The notes beneath the pieces were generated by a model, which was given only the letters and a program-made list of their open reading frames with translations, was not told the DNA's origin and did no database searches. Below are positions 34,931-44,002 of a DNA stretch of 64,000 nt, in pieces. Position 1 is the first letter of the stretch; each line of letters starts with the position of its first letter. The DNA lies in contig NZ_JACPOF010000017.1 in assembly GCF_016185115.1 (NCBI RefSeq), positions 124,001-188,000 on the forward strand. Reading direction: 5' to 3'. This stretch comes from Polaromonas sp. GTDB lineage: Bacteria; Pseudomonadota; Gammaproteobacteria; Burkholderiales; Burkholderiaceae_C. The position numbers were made by a program, and so were the translations under genes.

Positions 34931-36184
34931 TCAGCTCGGCGCGAGGGTCCGCGCAGGCTTGCCGGGTGTATTCAGCCCGGCCAGGGCCTGCGTCAGCACT
35001 GCAAGCTGCGAGCGTGCCAGGGTGGCCGCATGCTGCGCCAGTGCCGGGTTAAACCATTCGTCAGCCACGTCTGCAGGCAGCTCGCCACGCACGGCATCAA
35101 TGTTGGCCTGCATGCGCTGCGTGTCCACCTGCAAACCCGCCAGTGCCTGCGACATGGCGCGCGCAGACCCATGCACCGACATCAAAAGCCCCGGCCATTC
35201 AGCGAGTTCTGCCTGCAGGTTGCCCAGTGCGCGCTCATGCTCCTGCGGCATGGCTGCGAGCAGGGCTGCCACGCGTTGCGGCACGCGCACGCTTGCCGCC
35301 AGCGCCACCATGCACGACACAGGATTGCGTTTGTGCGGCATGACCGATGCGCCGCCGCGGCCGGGCTCCAGCGGCTCGGCCAGCTCACCGGCTTCGAACT
35401 GCACCATCAGCGAAATGTCTTTGGCCATCTTGCCCAGGCTGCCGGTGAGCAGCGCCATTTCACAGCCCAGCGCCACCCATTCATCGCGCTGGGTGTGCCA
35501 TGAAAACGGCGCTGCACGCAGCCCAAGGTCGGCGGCCATCAGCGCCATGACCTGCGGGCCCAGTTTTTTATTGCCCTTTTTCATTTGCGCCAGTGTGCCG
35601 ACAGCACCGCCCAGTTGCACGCTGAGCGCGTTGGCGCCGGCCACCTGCAGGCGTTGCAGGCTTCGCACCAGCGGCGCGGTCCAGTTCACGCATTTGAGGC
35701 CAAAGCTGGTCACCGATGCGGGCTGCATGAAGGTGCGCGCCAGCACCGCGTCGCCGGCATGGCGTTCCGCGAGCGCCAGCAGGCAGGCAATGGTCTTGCG
35801 CACATCCGTCTCAATCATGTCAAGCGCATCACGCGTGACCAGCGCCATGGCGGTGTCGAGCACGTCCTGACTGGTGGTGCCGAAGTGCACAAACTTCGCG
35901 GCGTCCTTGTTGAACAGGCCCACGGTCTCGGTCAGGCTTTTGACCAGCGGTATCGCCACGCTGCCGGCACGAGCACTCTCGCGAACGATCTTTGTCACGT
36001 CAAACAACTCGACCTTGCAGGTGCCGATGATGGACTGCGCCGCCGCCTCGGGTATCAGGCCAACGCTGGCCTGCGCGCGCGCGAGCGATGCCTCAAAGCG
36101 CAGCATGGCGTCGACAATCTGGCGCTCGCTGAAGAGCTCGAGCACTTCAGGCGTGGAAAGAAATCCTTCGAAGATGCTGCTCAT
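34931..36184 (-). CDS. pcaB: 3-carboxy-cis,cis-muconate cycloisomerase-like lyase
   Basis: 417-residue member of the fumarase/aspartase superfamily. The N terminus FEGFLSTPEVLELFSERQIVDAMLRFEASLARAQA fits PcaB better than adenylosuccinate lyase. VHFGTTSQDVLDTA and the signature GGASVMPHKRNPVSC near residue 285 are complete. PcaB lactonises 3-carboxymuconate in the protocatechuate branch of the beta-ketoadipate pathway. Six bases after the dehydratase-like gene. pcaGH, pcaC and pcaD are not in this window. Confidence 0.82.
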   Translation of the reverse strand: MSSIFEGFLSTPEVLELFSERQIVDAMLRFEASLARAQASVGLIPEAAAQSIIGTCKVELFDVTKIVRESARAGSVAIPLVKSLTETVGLFNKDAAKFVHFGTTSQDVLDTAMALVTRDALDMIETDVRKTIACLLALAERHAGDAVLARTFMQPASVTSFGLKCVNWTAPLVRSLQRLQVAGANALSVQLGGAVGTLAQMKKGNKKLGPQVMALMAADLGLRAAPFSWHTQRDEWVALGCEMALLTGSLGKMAKDISLMVQFEAGELAEPLEPGRGGASVMPHKRNPVSCMVALAASVRVPQRVAALLAAMPQEHERALGNLQAELAEWPGLLMSVHGSARAMSQALAGLQVDTQRMQANIDAVRGELPADVADEWFNPALAQHAATLARSQLAVLTQALAGLNTPGKPARTLAPS

Positions 36185-36190
36185 GAAGAA

Positions 36191-37084
36191 TCAGCGTTTC
36201 AAACGAATCTGGTTCGGAAGCGGAACCGAGCGGCGCAGCACGTCTTCACCCAGCCACAGCGCCGAACGCCATGCGCGCTGCGCCACGGTGGGCAACGGCA
36301 TCTGCTGGTAGTCGTCGTTGAAGACTTCAAAACTGTAATCACCACGATAGCCCAGCGCATGCAACCGTGCGACCAGTGAAGCCAGCGCCTCGCTGTGCAC
36401 ACCTTCTCCGGGGAAAACACGGAAGTGCCGCGCTGTGGCAATGCGTTCTTCAACAGACTTGATCTCTGTCCACATGAAATCGGCCAGCTGCACGAGGAAT
36501 ACTTTTGAAGGGTCGAGTATTTCAAGTTCGTCCAGCGAGGTATTGGTCGCGAACATGTGGAAGGAGTCAAAGCCCAGCCCGAGGTTGGGCATGTCTGCCT
36601 CGCAGATCAGGTCCCAGGCCTGCGGAAATTCATTGACCGTGCGGCCCCATGACAGCGCCTCATAGGCGATTTTGATGTTCATGGGAATGGCCAGCATGGC
36701 GAGCTTGCGCAGGTCGCGCACCAAAGCCTTGCTGTCGCTGGTGGCGTGTGTCGATGTGGACGAGCAGATCAGCAACAGTTTGCAGCCGAGGGCGTGGCAC
36801 ATCTCCAGCATGGACTTGGCGATGTCCATCTTGTAGTCATGCAGGTGGCCGCTCAGGCCCTCGAAGTCGCGCAACACCTGAAAGCCGGTGACCCGCAGGC
36901 CGCTGCTACGCACGGCTGCAACTGCGGCGTCCAGCCCGTCCGGGTGGCCGACGATGTCGCGCGCCGAGAGCATGATCTGCGTGAAGCCGGCATCACGCAC
37001 GGCCTTGAGTTTGGCCTCGAGGGGCCCGGCCAGCGAGATGGTGTCCATCCCGAAGTCGTCTATGTTTCCGCTGTAGTGGCTCAT
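36191..37084 (-). CDS. 3-dehydroshikimate dehydratase-like TIM-barrel enzyme
   Basis: 297 residues of the sugar-phosphate isomerase/epimerase (AP endonuclease 2) barrel, resembling the N-terminal half of QuiC1 and AsbF. Candidate metal ligands sit at E142 (AYEALSWGRTVNEF), D173 (GFDSFH), Q199 (LVQLADF) and E253 (SFEVFND), and RHFRVFPGEG is also typical. The predicted reaction is 3-dehydroshikimate to protocatechuate. It is 15 bases downstream of a VOC/HPPD-like gene, which in QuiC1 is fused to it. Confidence 0.8.
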   Translation of the reverse strand: MSHYSGNIDDFGMDTISLAGPLEAKLKAVRDAGFTQIMLSARDIVGHPDGLDAAVAAVRSSGLRVTGFQVLRDFEGLSGHLHDYKMDIAKSMLEMCHALGCKLLLICSSTSTHATSDSKALVRDLRKLAMLAIPMNIKIAYEALSWGRTVNEFPQAWDLICEADMPNLGLGFDSFHMFATNTSLDELEILDPSKVFLVQLADFMWTEIKSVEERIATARHFRVFPGEGVHSEALASLVARLHALGYRGDYSFEVFNDDYQQMPLPTVAQRAWRSALWLGEDVLRRSVPLPNQIRLKR

Positions 37085-37099
37085 GACGGTGTCCTGCGG

Positions 37100-38005
37100 T
37101 CAGCCACGGCGGTCGTCGTGGACCAGCTCAAAACTCACGCTGCCCAGCCAGGTTTTGGTTAAAGCGCCACGGTCTTCGCTGTGCACGCCTTTTGATTCGA
37201 CAAACTCGACGCCACGCTTGCGCAGCTCGGCCACAGTCGCCAGCACGTCGCCGGTGCCCAGACCGATGCGGTGCAGGCTTTCGTCACCCTCCACCTCCAG
37301 CACGCTGGCTTCGGGTTCTATCAGCTGGATGTAAAAGCGTGAGGGCGCGGGGCCCGGGCTGCTGAGGATGCGGCCCTTGGGCAGCACGCCAAAACGCTGC
37401 TCGGCTGGCAGCTCTGTAAAGCCGAAGAGCTCGCGGTAAAACTCTGTCCAGTCGTCGCTGCGGTCTGTACCTATGTATTGCACGACGCCGAAAAAATGCA
37501 GGCCCGCCACCGCTGGCGGGTGCTGGTCCACTGTCGGGATGGGTACAAAGTCGACGTCGTAGATCGAAAACTTGTCGTAGCGGTCTACAAAATAAAGCCG
37601 GCTGGTACCTACGCCGTGGATGGCGGGAATGTTGAGCTCCATCACCTCTACACGCGGCGGCACGGCCCAGGCGCCACGCTCAAGCGCGCGGCCATAGGCT
37701 GCCGCCGCATCACGCACACGCAAGGCAACGGCAGCGATCTCGGGCTTGTCCTGGGGCGCAGCGCCATTGGGCAACACCGGCACATGCGCGTTGACGATGA
37801 TGTTGAGGCTGCCCTGGCGATACAGCATGACTTCACGCGAGCGATGACGCGCGACCGGCCTGAAACCCATCATCTCCAGCACCTGGCCCAGCGCCTGCGG
37901 CTTGGCCGTCGTGTATTCAATGAACTCTATGCCGTCCAGCCCCAGCGGGTTGGATGCATCGAGGATGGCTTCGCGGTCGGCTGCGGGCTTGCTGGTGGTG
38001 CTCAT
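37100..38005 (-). CDS. HPPD-like vicinal-oxygen-chelate (VOC) protein
   Basis: 301 residues from the ATG at 38005 with CGGAGAA before it; the longer frame runs into livF. Two tandem VOC modules: about 22-150 (GLDGIEFIEYTTAKPQALGQVLEMMGF, REVMLYRQGSLNIIVNAH) and about 165-295 (VAGLHFFGVVQYIGTDRSDDWTEFY, ending SFELVHDDRRG). This resembles 4-hydroxyphenylpyruvate dioxygenase and the C-terminal domain of QuiC1. I cannot confirm a full 2-His-1-Glu site, so oxygenase activity is doubtful. Confidence 0.78.
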   Translation of the reverse strand: MSTTSKPAADREAILDASNPLGLDGIEFIEYTTAKPQALGQVLEMMGFRPVARHRSREVMLYRQGSLNIIVNAHVPVLPNGAAPQDKPEIAAVALRVRDAAAAYGRALERGAWAVPPRVEVMELNIPAIHGVGTSRLYFVDRYDKFSIYDVDFVPIPTVDQHPPAVAGLHFFGVVQYIGTDRSDDWTEFYRELFGFTELPAEQRFGVLPKGRILSSPGPAPSRFYIQLIEPEASVLEVEGDESLHRIGLGTGDVLATVAELRKRGVEFVESKGVHSEDRGALTKTWLGSVSFELVHDDRRG

Positions 38006-38024
38006 GAAAATTCTCCGGTAGGGA

Positions 38025-38798
38025 TCAAACAGGCTGGCCTGCAGGCTCGGCGACTTTCGCGCCAGGCACATGGCCACCACCCAGAAACAGGCGTTCGATG
38101 TTGGGGTCCGCCAGCAATTCCGATGCCTTTTTGTGCAGCACCATCTGGCCCGACTCCAGCGCAATTGCATCGTCGGAGATCTTCAGCGCGCTCTTGACGT
38201 TCTGCTCGACCATAAGCACGGTCGTGCCCTGTGATGCCAGTTTCTGCAGCAGTTTGAACACATCCTGCACCACCATGGGCGACAGGCCTATGGAGGGCTC
38301 GTCAATCAGCAGCACCTTGGGGCGCAGCAGCAGCGCGCGGCCGACTTCAAGCTGTTTCTGCTCGCCACCCGACAGCGCAGAGGCCTGTGAATGCAGGCGC
38401 TCCTTCACGCGGGGGAACAGCTCCAGCACTTCAGGGATGCGTTCATGCGTGGTTTTGGTACCCAGCGTGATGCCGCCCAGCTCAAGGTTCTGGAACACCG
38501 TGAGTTGACCGAACAGGTTGCGGCCCTGGGGCACAAAGGCGATGCCCTTGGCAAGCAAGGCTTTCTGTGTGTAGCCCGAGATGTCTTCACCATCGAGCAG
38601 CACCCGGCCCTGGCGCGGCTTGAGCAGGCCGAACAGGGTCTTGAGCACCGTCGACTTGCCCGCGCCGTTGGGCCCGAGCAGCAGGGTGATGGAACCGCGC
38701 CTGACCTTGAAGGACAGGTTGTTCAGGATCATGAAGTCCTTATAGCCCGCGACAACGTCGTCGAACTCAATGCAAATGTCGTTCGTGTCGTTTGTCAT
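38025..38798 (-). CDS. livF: branched-chain-type ABC transporter ATPase LivF
   Basis: 257 residues from the ATG at 38798, one base after the livG stop. Walker A GPNGAGKST, signature LSGGEQKQLEVGRALLLRPK, Walker B VLLIDEPSIGLSP. It powers import together with LivG. Members of this HAAT family also import aromatic and carboxylic acids, which fits the adjoining catabolic genes better than leucine does. Confidence 0.93.
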   Translation of the reverse strand: MTNDTNDICIEFDDVVAGYKDFMILNNLSFKVRRGSITLLLGPNGAGKSTVLKTLFGLLKPRQGRVLLDGEDISGYTQKALLAKGIAFVPQGRNLFGQLTVFQNLELGGITLGTKTTHERIPEVLELFPRVKERLHSQASALSGGEQKQLEVGRALLLRPKVLLIDEPSIGLSPMVVQDVFKLLQKLASQGTTVLMVEQNVKSALKISDDAIALESGQMVLHKKASELLADPNIERLFLGGGHVPGAKVAEPAGQPV

Positions 38799-38799
38799 G

Positions 38800-39558
38800 T
38801 CAATTTCCCAAATAGGCATCGAGTACCTGCTTGTTGCCACGGATCTCGGCGGGGGTGCCTATGGCCAGCACCCTGCCCTCGACCATCACCATGATGCGGT
38901 GGCACAGGTCCATCACAAAATCCATGTTGTGCTCGATCACCACAAACGAAGCCTTCTTGCCGAACTTGGGGTTGCGGTTGAGGTCCTTGAGCAGCGTCGA
39001 GATGCCGCCCACCAGGCTGGGGTTGACACCGGCACAGGGCTCATCGAGCAGCACCAGGTCAGGCTCGGCCATGAAGGCCATGGCGATGTCCACCAGCTTT
39101 TGCTGGCCGTAGCTCAGCGTGCCGGCGGCCTTGTCGGCCACATGACGGATGCGGAACTGGTCTATCAGCGCATCGGCCTTCTCGCCCAGACCTGAATCGC
39201 CAGGCGCAAACATGCGGCTGAACATCGTGCCCTTGTGCTCCTGCGCAGCCACAATGAGGTTGTCGCGCACCGTCATCTTGCCGAAGACCTGCAGCGTCTG
39301 GAAGGTGCGGCCCACACCACGGCGGCTGAGCGCCAGCGGCGAAAGACCCGTGATGTTTTTGCCGTTCAACTCAATAGAGCCCGCATCGGGGCTGATCTGC
39401 CCGAGCACGCTGTTGAACATGGTGGTCTTGCCTGAACCGTTGGGGCCAATGACCCCGAAGATTTCGCCGGGCATGACCTCGAACGACACACCGCCCACGG
39501 CCTGAATGGCGCCATAGGCTTTTTTCAGCTCGGTAACTTTAAGGAGTGCGTTGCTCAT
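38800..39558 (-). CDS. livG: branched-chain-type ABC transporter ATPase LivG
   Basis: 252 residues. Walker A GPNGSGKTT near residue 36, signature LSYGQQKLVDIAMAFMAEPD, Walker B LVLLDEPCAGVNPSL, and the family C-terminal helix IMVMVEGRVLAIGTPAEI. Its ATG overlaps the livM stop by four bases, so translation is probably coupled. Confidence 0.93.
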   Translation of the reverse strand: MSNALLKVTELKKAYGAIQAVGGVSFEVMPGEIFGVIGPNGSGKTTMFNSVLGQISPDAGSIELNGKNITGLSPLALSRRGVGRTFQTLQVFGKMTVRDNLIVAAQEHKGTMFSRMFAPGDSGLGEKADALIDQFRIRHVADKAAGTLSYGQQKLVDIAMAFMAEPDLVLLDEPCAGVNPSLVGGISTLLKDLNRNPKFGKKASFVVIEHNMDFVMDLCHRIMVMVEGRVLAIGTPAEIRGNKQVLDAYLGN

Positions 39559-40565
39559 GATGCGGCTCCGATGCGGCTGGCGGCGGCAGAACGTGCAGCC
39601 GATGCGGCACGCGCATCACGCTTTTCCCGCAGGCGGTCAGGAATGCTGAGCAGGCCGTCGGGCAGCCACACCATCAGCAGCACCACGGCAGCGCCGAACA
39701 TGGGCAGGTACCAGTTGGAGACATAAGGCACATCACGCAGCCACTCGGGCAGCACGACACCAACTGCTGCGCCGATGATGGGGCCGAGGAAGTAACCGGC
39801 ACCGCCAACCACCACCATCAGGTACATCATGATGGATGCAGCAACGGTGAAGGGCGCGGGTTCGATGAACTGCACCAGCGATGCAAACAGCGCACCCGCC
39901 ACGCCGGCGTATGCAGCGCCAATCGCAAAGCTCAGCAGCGTGTAGTTGCGGATGTCCACACCCAGGCTTTCGGCACGAATCGGGTTGTCGCGCAGCGCCT
40001 TGAAGGCCTTGCCCCAGGGCGAACGCAGCAGGCCCCAGAGCAGGCCGGCCATGACCAGCGCAACGGCCAGCACAAAGTAGTAATAGCGTAGGTTGCCTTC
40101 CAGCGAATAACCGAAGAGCGAGGGCCGCGCGATGTTGTTGATGCCAAAGGTGCCGCCCGTAAGCCACTCTTCATTGCGCATCACCAGCCAGATGGCGGTG
40201 TTGAAGCCGAGCGTGGCGAATGCCAGGTAAATCGCCTGTACGCGCAGTGCGGGAAAGCCCAGAATGAGGCCGACCACAAAGCAGATGAAGGCAGCAGCAG
40301 GCAGGCCCAGCCAGAAGCTGACACCAGCCTTCATGAGTATGGCCACCGTGTAGGCGCCTATGCCGAAAAAGGCAGCGTGGCCCAGTGATTTTTGCCCTGC
40401 ATAACCGATGGTGAGGTTGAGCCCCATGGTGGCGATGATGAAGACCAGCCAGTAGCTGAGCAGGTAGATGCCGTAGTTCTTCATGAACTGCGGCGCGACC
40501 AGCACCAGCAGTGCGGCCAGAACACTGAAGACCGTGGCCCACTTGTGGTTGAGCAGCGTGTTCAT
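39555..40565 (-). CDS. livM: branched-chain-type ABC permease LivM
   Basis: 336 residues with about nine membrane segments; NLTIGYAGQKSLGHAAFFGIGAYTVAILM is the diagnostic LivM block, and the EAA-like loop is near RDNPIRAESLGVDI. Overlaps livH by four bases and livG by four bases. Ala/Arg-rich C-terminal tail of about 25 residues. Confidence 0.93.
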   Translation of the reverse strand: MNTLLNHKWATVFSVLAALLVLVAPQFMKNYGIYLLSYWLVFIIATMGLNLTIGYAGQKSLGHAAFFGIGAYTVAILMKAGVSFWLGLPAAAFICFVVGLILGFPALRVQAIYLAFATLGFNTAIWLVMRNEEWLTGGTFGINNIARPSLFGYSLEGNLRYYYFVLAVALVMAGLLWGLLRSPWGKAFKALRDNPIRAESLGVDIRNYTLLSFAIGAAYAGVAGALFASLVQFIEPAPFTVAASIMMYLMVVVGGAGYFLGPIIGAAVGVVLPEWLRDVPYVSNWYLPMFGAAVVLLMVWLPDGLLSIPDRLREKRDARAASAARSAAASRIGAAS

Positions 40566-41437
40566 ACCTTGCGCTCCTCTTTTTTACCCAGCAGGCCCTG
40601 GGGCTTGAAGAGAATGACGATCATGAAAATAATCAGTGCGACGGCGTCTTTATAGGCAGGCGAGATGTAGGCGGCGGCAAGGTTCTCGCACACCCCCACA
40701 ATCAGCCCGCCCAGCAACGCACCGCGCGAGTTGTTGAAGCCGCCAATGATGGCGGCAAAAAATGCCTTGTTGCCCAGCCCTTCACCCATGTCGAATTTGG
40801 CGAGATAGGTTGGCGTGACCAGCAATGCGGCGGCAACCGCCAGCACGGCATTGATGGCAAATGTGTAGAACACCATGCGCGGCACGTTGATGCCCAGCAC
40901 TGAAGCGCTTTCGGTGTTTTGCGCCACCGCCTGCATGGCCCGGCCGGTCACGGTTTTGGCGAGAAAGGCCTGCGTGCCCATGACGATGATCATGGCCAGC
41001 ACAAATGTGCCGACGTCCTGCATGGTGATGGTGACGCCGGCAATGTTGAAGATTTTGTCGGGGAAGATGCTGGCAAACGGGTGTGCCTCTGCGCTGTAGC
41101 CGGCGCGCACGCCGTTGCGCATGGCGATCGACAGGCCAATGGTGGCCACGACGATGGGCATCATGCCGTAGCGCATGAGCGGGTCCACCACGCCGCGCTT
41201 GAAGAGCCAGCCCAGTACCACGACGGCGAGGATGGCAGTCAGCACAAAGCTGACCAGCATGGGCGCGCCGAAAGAAATAAAGGCCAGCATCATGAAGGCC
41301 GGCAGCATGACAAATTCACCCTGGGCAAAGTTGATGGTGCCCGAGGCCTGCCACAGCAAGGTAAAACCCAGGGCGGCCAGCGCATAAATGCTGCCGGTGG
41401 CCAGGCCCGAGAAAAAGAGTTGGAGAAAGTCTGTCAT
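40562..41437 (-). CDS. livH: branched-chain-type ABC permease LivH
   Basis: 291 residues with about eight membrane segments; GLATGSIYALAALGFTLLWQASGTINFAQGEFVML at the N terminus is typical of LivH, with AVAQNTESASVLGINVPRMV as the coupling loop. It lies 65 bases after the receptor gene and overlaps livM. Confidence 0.93.
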   Translation of the reverse strand: MTDFLQLFFSGLATGSIYALAALGFTLLWQASGTINFAQGEFVMLPAFMMLAFISFGAPMLVSFVLTAILAVVVLGWLFKRGVVDPLMRYGMMPIVVATIGLSIAMRNGVRAGYSAEAHPFASIFPDKIFNIAGVTITMQDVGTFVLAMIIVMGTQAFLAKTVTGRAMQAVAQNTESASVLGINVPRMVFYTFAINAVLAVAAALLVTPTYLAKFDMGEGLGNKAFFAAIIGGFNNSRGALLGGLIVGVCENLAAAYISPAYKDAVALIIFMIVILFKPQGLLGKKEERKV

Positions 41438-41502
41438 GGGATGTCCATTCTGATGCCACAGCGTCAGCGCAGGCCGGCCACGTGGCCAGCCCTGCCCTCA
41501 GT

Positions 41503-42726
41503 TCACTTCTTCGCTGCGGCTGGTGCGGCTGCCGGTTTGACAGCTGCTGCAGAAGCGGCTGCCGGTTTCACGTCGCGGGTAGCGGCATTGAGCGGCGGCA
41601 CCATGTCTATGACTTCCTGCTTGCCGTTTTTCACCTGCACGATGAAGCTCATGCGGTCCAGGTCGCCCTTGTTGTCGAACTCGGTGTACATCAGCGCGCC
41701 CGGGTATTTGTCGGTGTTGACCTTCAGGCCCTTCATCGCCACAGCCACCGCCTTGCGGTCCAGCTTGCCGGCCTTTTCGATGGCGGCCTTCAGCACATAA
41801 ATGCCGGAGTAGCCCTTCATGCCGTTGTGGTCAGAGGTGTACTTGTAGGCCTGCTCAAACTTGGCCTTGAAGGCACGCACGACAGGAATCGGTGCGTCCA
41901 CCGTCAGGCCGACGTGAGCGATGGCGCCATTGGCAGAGTCACCCGCCAGGTCGATCACCTTCTGGCCGGTGAGCGTGGTTTCACCGATCACGGGTTTGGT
42001 CCAGCCCTGCTTTTTCAGTTCACGCAGCAGGCGTGCGGACTCGTCTTCGTTCGAATAGGCAAAGATGCCGTCAGGGTTGGCCTGCTTGGCGCGCAGCACG
42101 GCGGCAGAGAAGTCGATCTGGCCGGACTCCGTGGAGATTTCAGAGATCACTTTGGTCTGGGAATTGGCCAATGCCTTCTTGATCGCGTCCAGGCCGCCCT
42201 TGCCGAAGTCGTTGTTCACATAAATGACGGCAATGCTCTTGAGCCTGGCGACATCGGTGATGTAGCGCGCGACTTTAGGCATGGCGGTGGACTGCGTGAA
42301 GCTGGTGCGGAAGACGTAGGGGTTGCCCTGCTCTGTGATGCTGGCCGCTTCACCGCCGGTGAAGTTGGGCACCTCGGCGCGGCGCGACTCGGCCATGCTG
42401 ACCATGATGGAGCCGGAGAACACCGGGCCGAAGATGGCGAACACGTTGTCGTCAATCGCCTTCTGGGTCAGGCCCTTGGCCACGCCGGGGTTGCTTTGTG
42501 TATCTGCAGTGGTGGTCTGTATCTTCTTGCCCAGGATGCCGCCTGCGGCGTTGATTTCCTGCACGGCCAGTTCGACACCGTTCTTGAAGTTGGTGCCTGC
42601 CGTGGCACCAGCGCCCGACAGTTCAACGATGTTGGCAATCTTGATGACGTCCTGTGCAAAACCGCTGGTGGCGCTGGCAGCGATTGCGCAGGTGGCGATG
42701 AGTTTCAGTGCAAAACGCTTGTTCAT
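41503..42726 (-). CDS. livK: branched-chain-type ABC transporter solute-binding protein
   Basis: 407 residues from the ATG at 42726 with GAGGAG before it. Signal peptide MNKRFALKLIATCAIAASATSGFAQ. The periplasmic type I binding fold is clear (IKIANIVELSGAGATAGTNFKNGVELAVQEINAAGG). C-terminal Ala/Pro/Lys-rich tail of about 25 residues is unusual. First gene of the cluster that runs to aroQ; ligand probably an aromatic or hydroaromatic acid by context. Confidence 0.9.
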   Translation of the reverse strand: MNKRFALKLIATCAIAASATSGFAQDVIKIANIVELSGAGATAGTNFKNGVELAVQEINAAGGILGKKIQTTTADTQSNPGVAKGLTQKAIDDNVFAIFGPVFSGSIMVSMAESRRAEVPNFTGGEAASITEQGNPYVFRTSFTQSTAMPKVARYITDVARLKSIAVIYVNNDFGKGGLDAIKKALANSQTKVISEISTESGQIDFSAAVLRAKQANPDGIFAYSNEDESARLLRELKKQGWTKPVIGETTLTGQKVIDLAGDSANGAIAHVGLTVDAPIPVVRAFKAKFEQAYKYTSDHNGMKGYSGIYVLKAAIEKAGKLDRKAVAVAMKGLKVNTDKYPGALMYTEFDNKGDLDRMSFIVQVKNGKQEVIDMVPPLNAATRDVKPAAASAAAVKPAAAPAAAKK

Positions 42727-42844
42727 GTTTGTCTCCTCTGGTTTAAAAATCAATCCACAAGAACCGGCACCGCTTGCACCTCGACGGGCTTTGCTGTTCG
42801 GTTTGGACTGTTTGCACTGTAGTTAAAAGAGACGCCAAAGACGC

Positions 42845-42897
42845 CGGGGAATTCCCCGTTTGCGCGATTAACGGACAATAATGTGCGACAAACGCAC
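42845..42897. promoter_or_regulatory. candidate IclR-type operator region
   Basis: Two palindromes in the 225 bases between livK and the divergent IclR gene: CGGGGAATTCCCCG (42845-42858) and GTGCG-N5-CGCAC (42883-42897). Between them, TTGCGCGATTAACGGAC read on the other strand resembles what I recall of PcaR/PcaU half-sites. Binding is inferred from position and symmetry only. Confidence 0.45.
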
Positions 42898-42951
42898 GAA
42901 ACAAGGGTTAGACCCAAGCGCCGTGATTTCCTGCCCCAGCCAGAGCCGACC

Positions 42952-43758
42952 ATGAATTCAACTGCCCACGCCCCTGCTGCAGCCCTCTCCAACGCCGCAC
43001 CGCCGCTTGAAAAGCGCGACTGGATTGCCGGCCTTGAAAAAGGCCTGGCCATGATGGAGTGTTTTGACGATGCGAACTCGCGCATGACGGCCAGCCAGGC
43101 CGGCGCGCGCTGCGGGCTGAGCCGCACCGCCGCACGGCGCTACCTGCTGACCCTGCAGCACCTGGGTTATGTGGGCGGAGACGGCAAGCTTTTCTGGCTC
43201 ACGCCGCGCGTCTTGCGGCTGGGCCAGTCCTACCTGGAGTCAGCACGCCTGCCGCGCATCGTTCAGCCGTTTTTGCAGCGCGTGACGGCAGGCACGCAGG
43301 AAAGCGCCTATGTCTGCGTGATGGACGGGGACGACATCGTTTACGTGGCGCGCAACGGCACCAGCCGCGCACTCAACATCGGCTACGTGCTGGGCGCCCG
43401 CGTGCAGGCCCAGGTAACGGCCGCCGGCATGTTGCTGCTGTCGATGCGCCCGCTCGAATGGCAGGAGAACTGGCTGGCCACACGCGAACTGAAGTCATAC
43501 ACCTCATACACCATTGCCAGCAAGGACCGCATGCGGGTCGAACTGGCGCGCGTGCGTGCCCAGGGTTGGGCGGTGTCGGAGCAGCAGCTTGAACTCAAGC
43601 ACCGCGGCATTGCGGTACCGCTGCGCGACAGGCACGGTGATGTGGTGGGTGCCCTCAGCGTGACCATGCCCATGGGTCATGAATCCAGTGAAGACGCCGC
43701 GGCCCGCGTGCTGCCAGTGCTGAGTGAGACCGCGCAGGCGATGCGCAACCTGATCTGA
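42952..43758 (+). CDS. IclR-family regulator, PcaR/PobR-like
   Basis: 268 residues from ATG 42952; an earlier GTG extends into the candidate operator and is less likely. Winged helix: WIAGLEKGLAMMECFDDANSRMTASQAGARCGLSRTAARRYLLTLQHLGYV. The effector domain follows (RVTAGTQESAYVCVMDGDDIVYVARN). The opening WIAGLEKGL is typical of the beta-ketoadipate-pathway regulators PcaR, PcaU and PobR. Divergent from livK, which it probably controls in response to an aromatic acid or pathway intermediate. Confidence 0.88.
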   Translation: MNSTAHAPAAALSNAAPPLEKRDWIAGLEKGLAMMECFDDANSRMTASQAGARCGLSRTAARRYLLTLQHLGYVGGDGKLFWLTPRVLRLGQSYLESARLPRIVQPFLQRVTAGTQESAYVCVMDGDDIVYVARNGTSRALNIGYVLGARVQAQVTAAGMLLLSMRPLEWQENWLATRELKSYTSYTIASKDRMRVELARVRAQGWAVSEQQLELKHRGIAVPLRDRHGDVVGALSVTMPMGHESSEDAAARVLPVLSETAQAMRNLI

Positions 43759-43783
43759 GCCCGGCCAGCCGCCAGGCATCAAG

Positions 43784-43931
43784 ATGTAAAGTCGACTTTA
43801 CATTTTGGGTCCGATGACTGCCGGGAAAGGCCTTCAGGGCCTGCCAGAATGCCAAAAAGTGGCTTTTTGGAGGGTCAAATATGCCTCCAGCCCAATTAAT
43901 ACGCACGTGAGCAGCTACTAAATTAATAGCA
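43784..43931 (-). repeat. head-plus-palindrome dispersed element, copy C
   Basis: Inverted relative to copies A, B and D: head complement ATACGCACGTGAGCAGCTAC near 43899-43918. The tail palindrome ATGTAAAGTCGACTTTACAT (43784-43803) is perfect over 20 bases and fits GTAA-N8-TTAC, a symmetric variant of the TTAA-N8-TTAA rule. Lies between IclR and EamA genes. Confidence 0.8.
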
Positions 43932-44002
43932 TTGATGCTGCTTCATGTCACTGCATGGTCTTGCAGGTAGCGACACTGCAGCGAATCCCCACTTCAAAGA
44001 CA

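Noticed and set aside
40919..42822. Long open frames opposite livH and livK
   Set aside because: Mirror images of well-identified ABC transporter genes; no protein-like motif.
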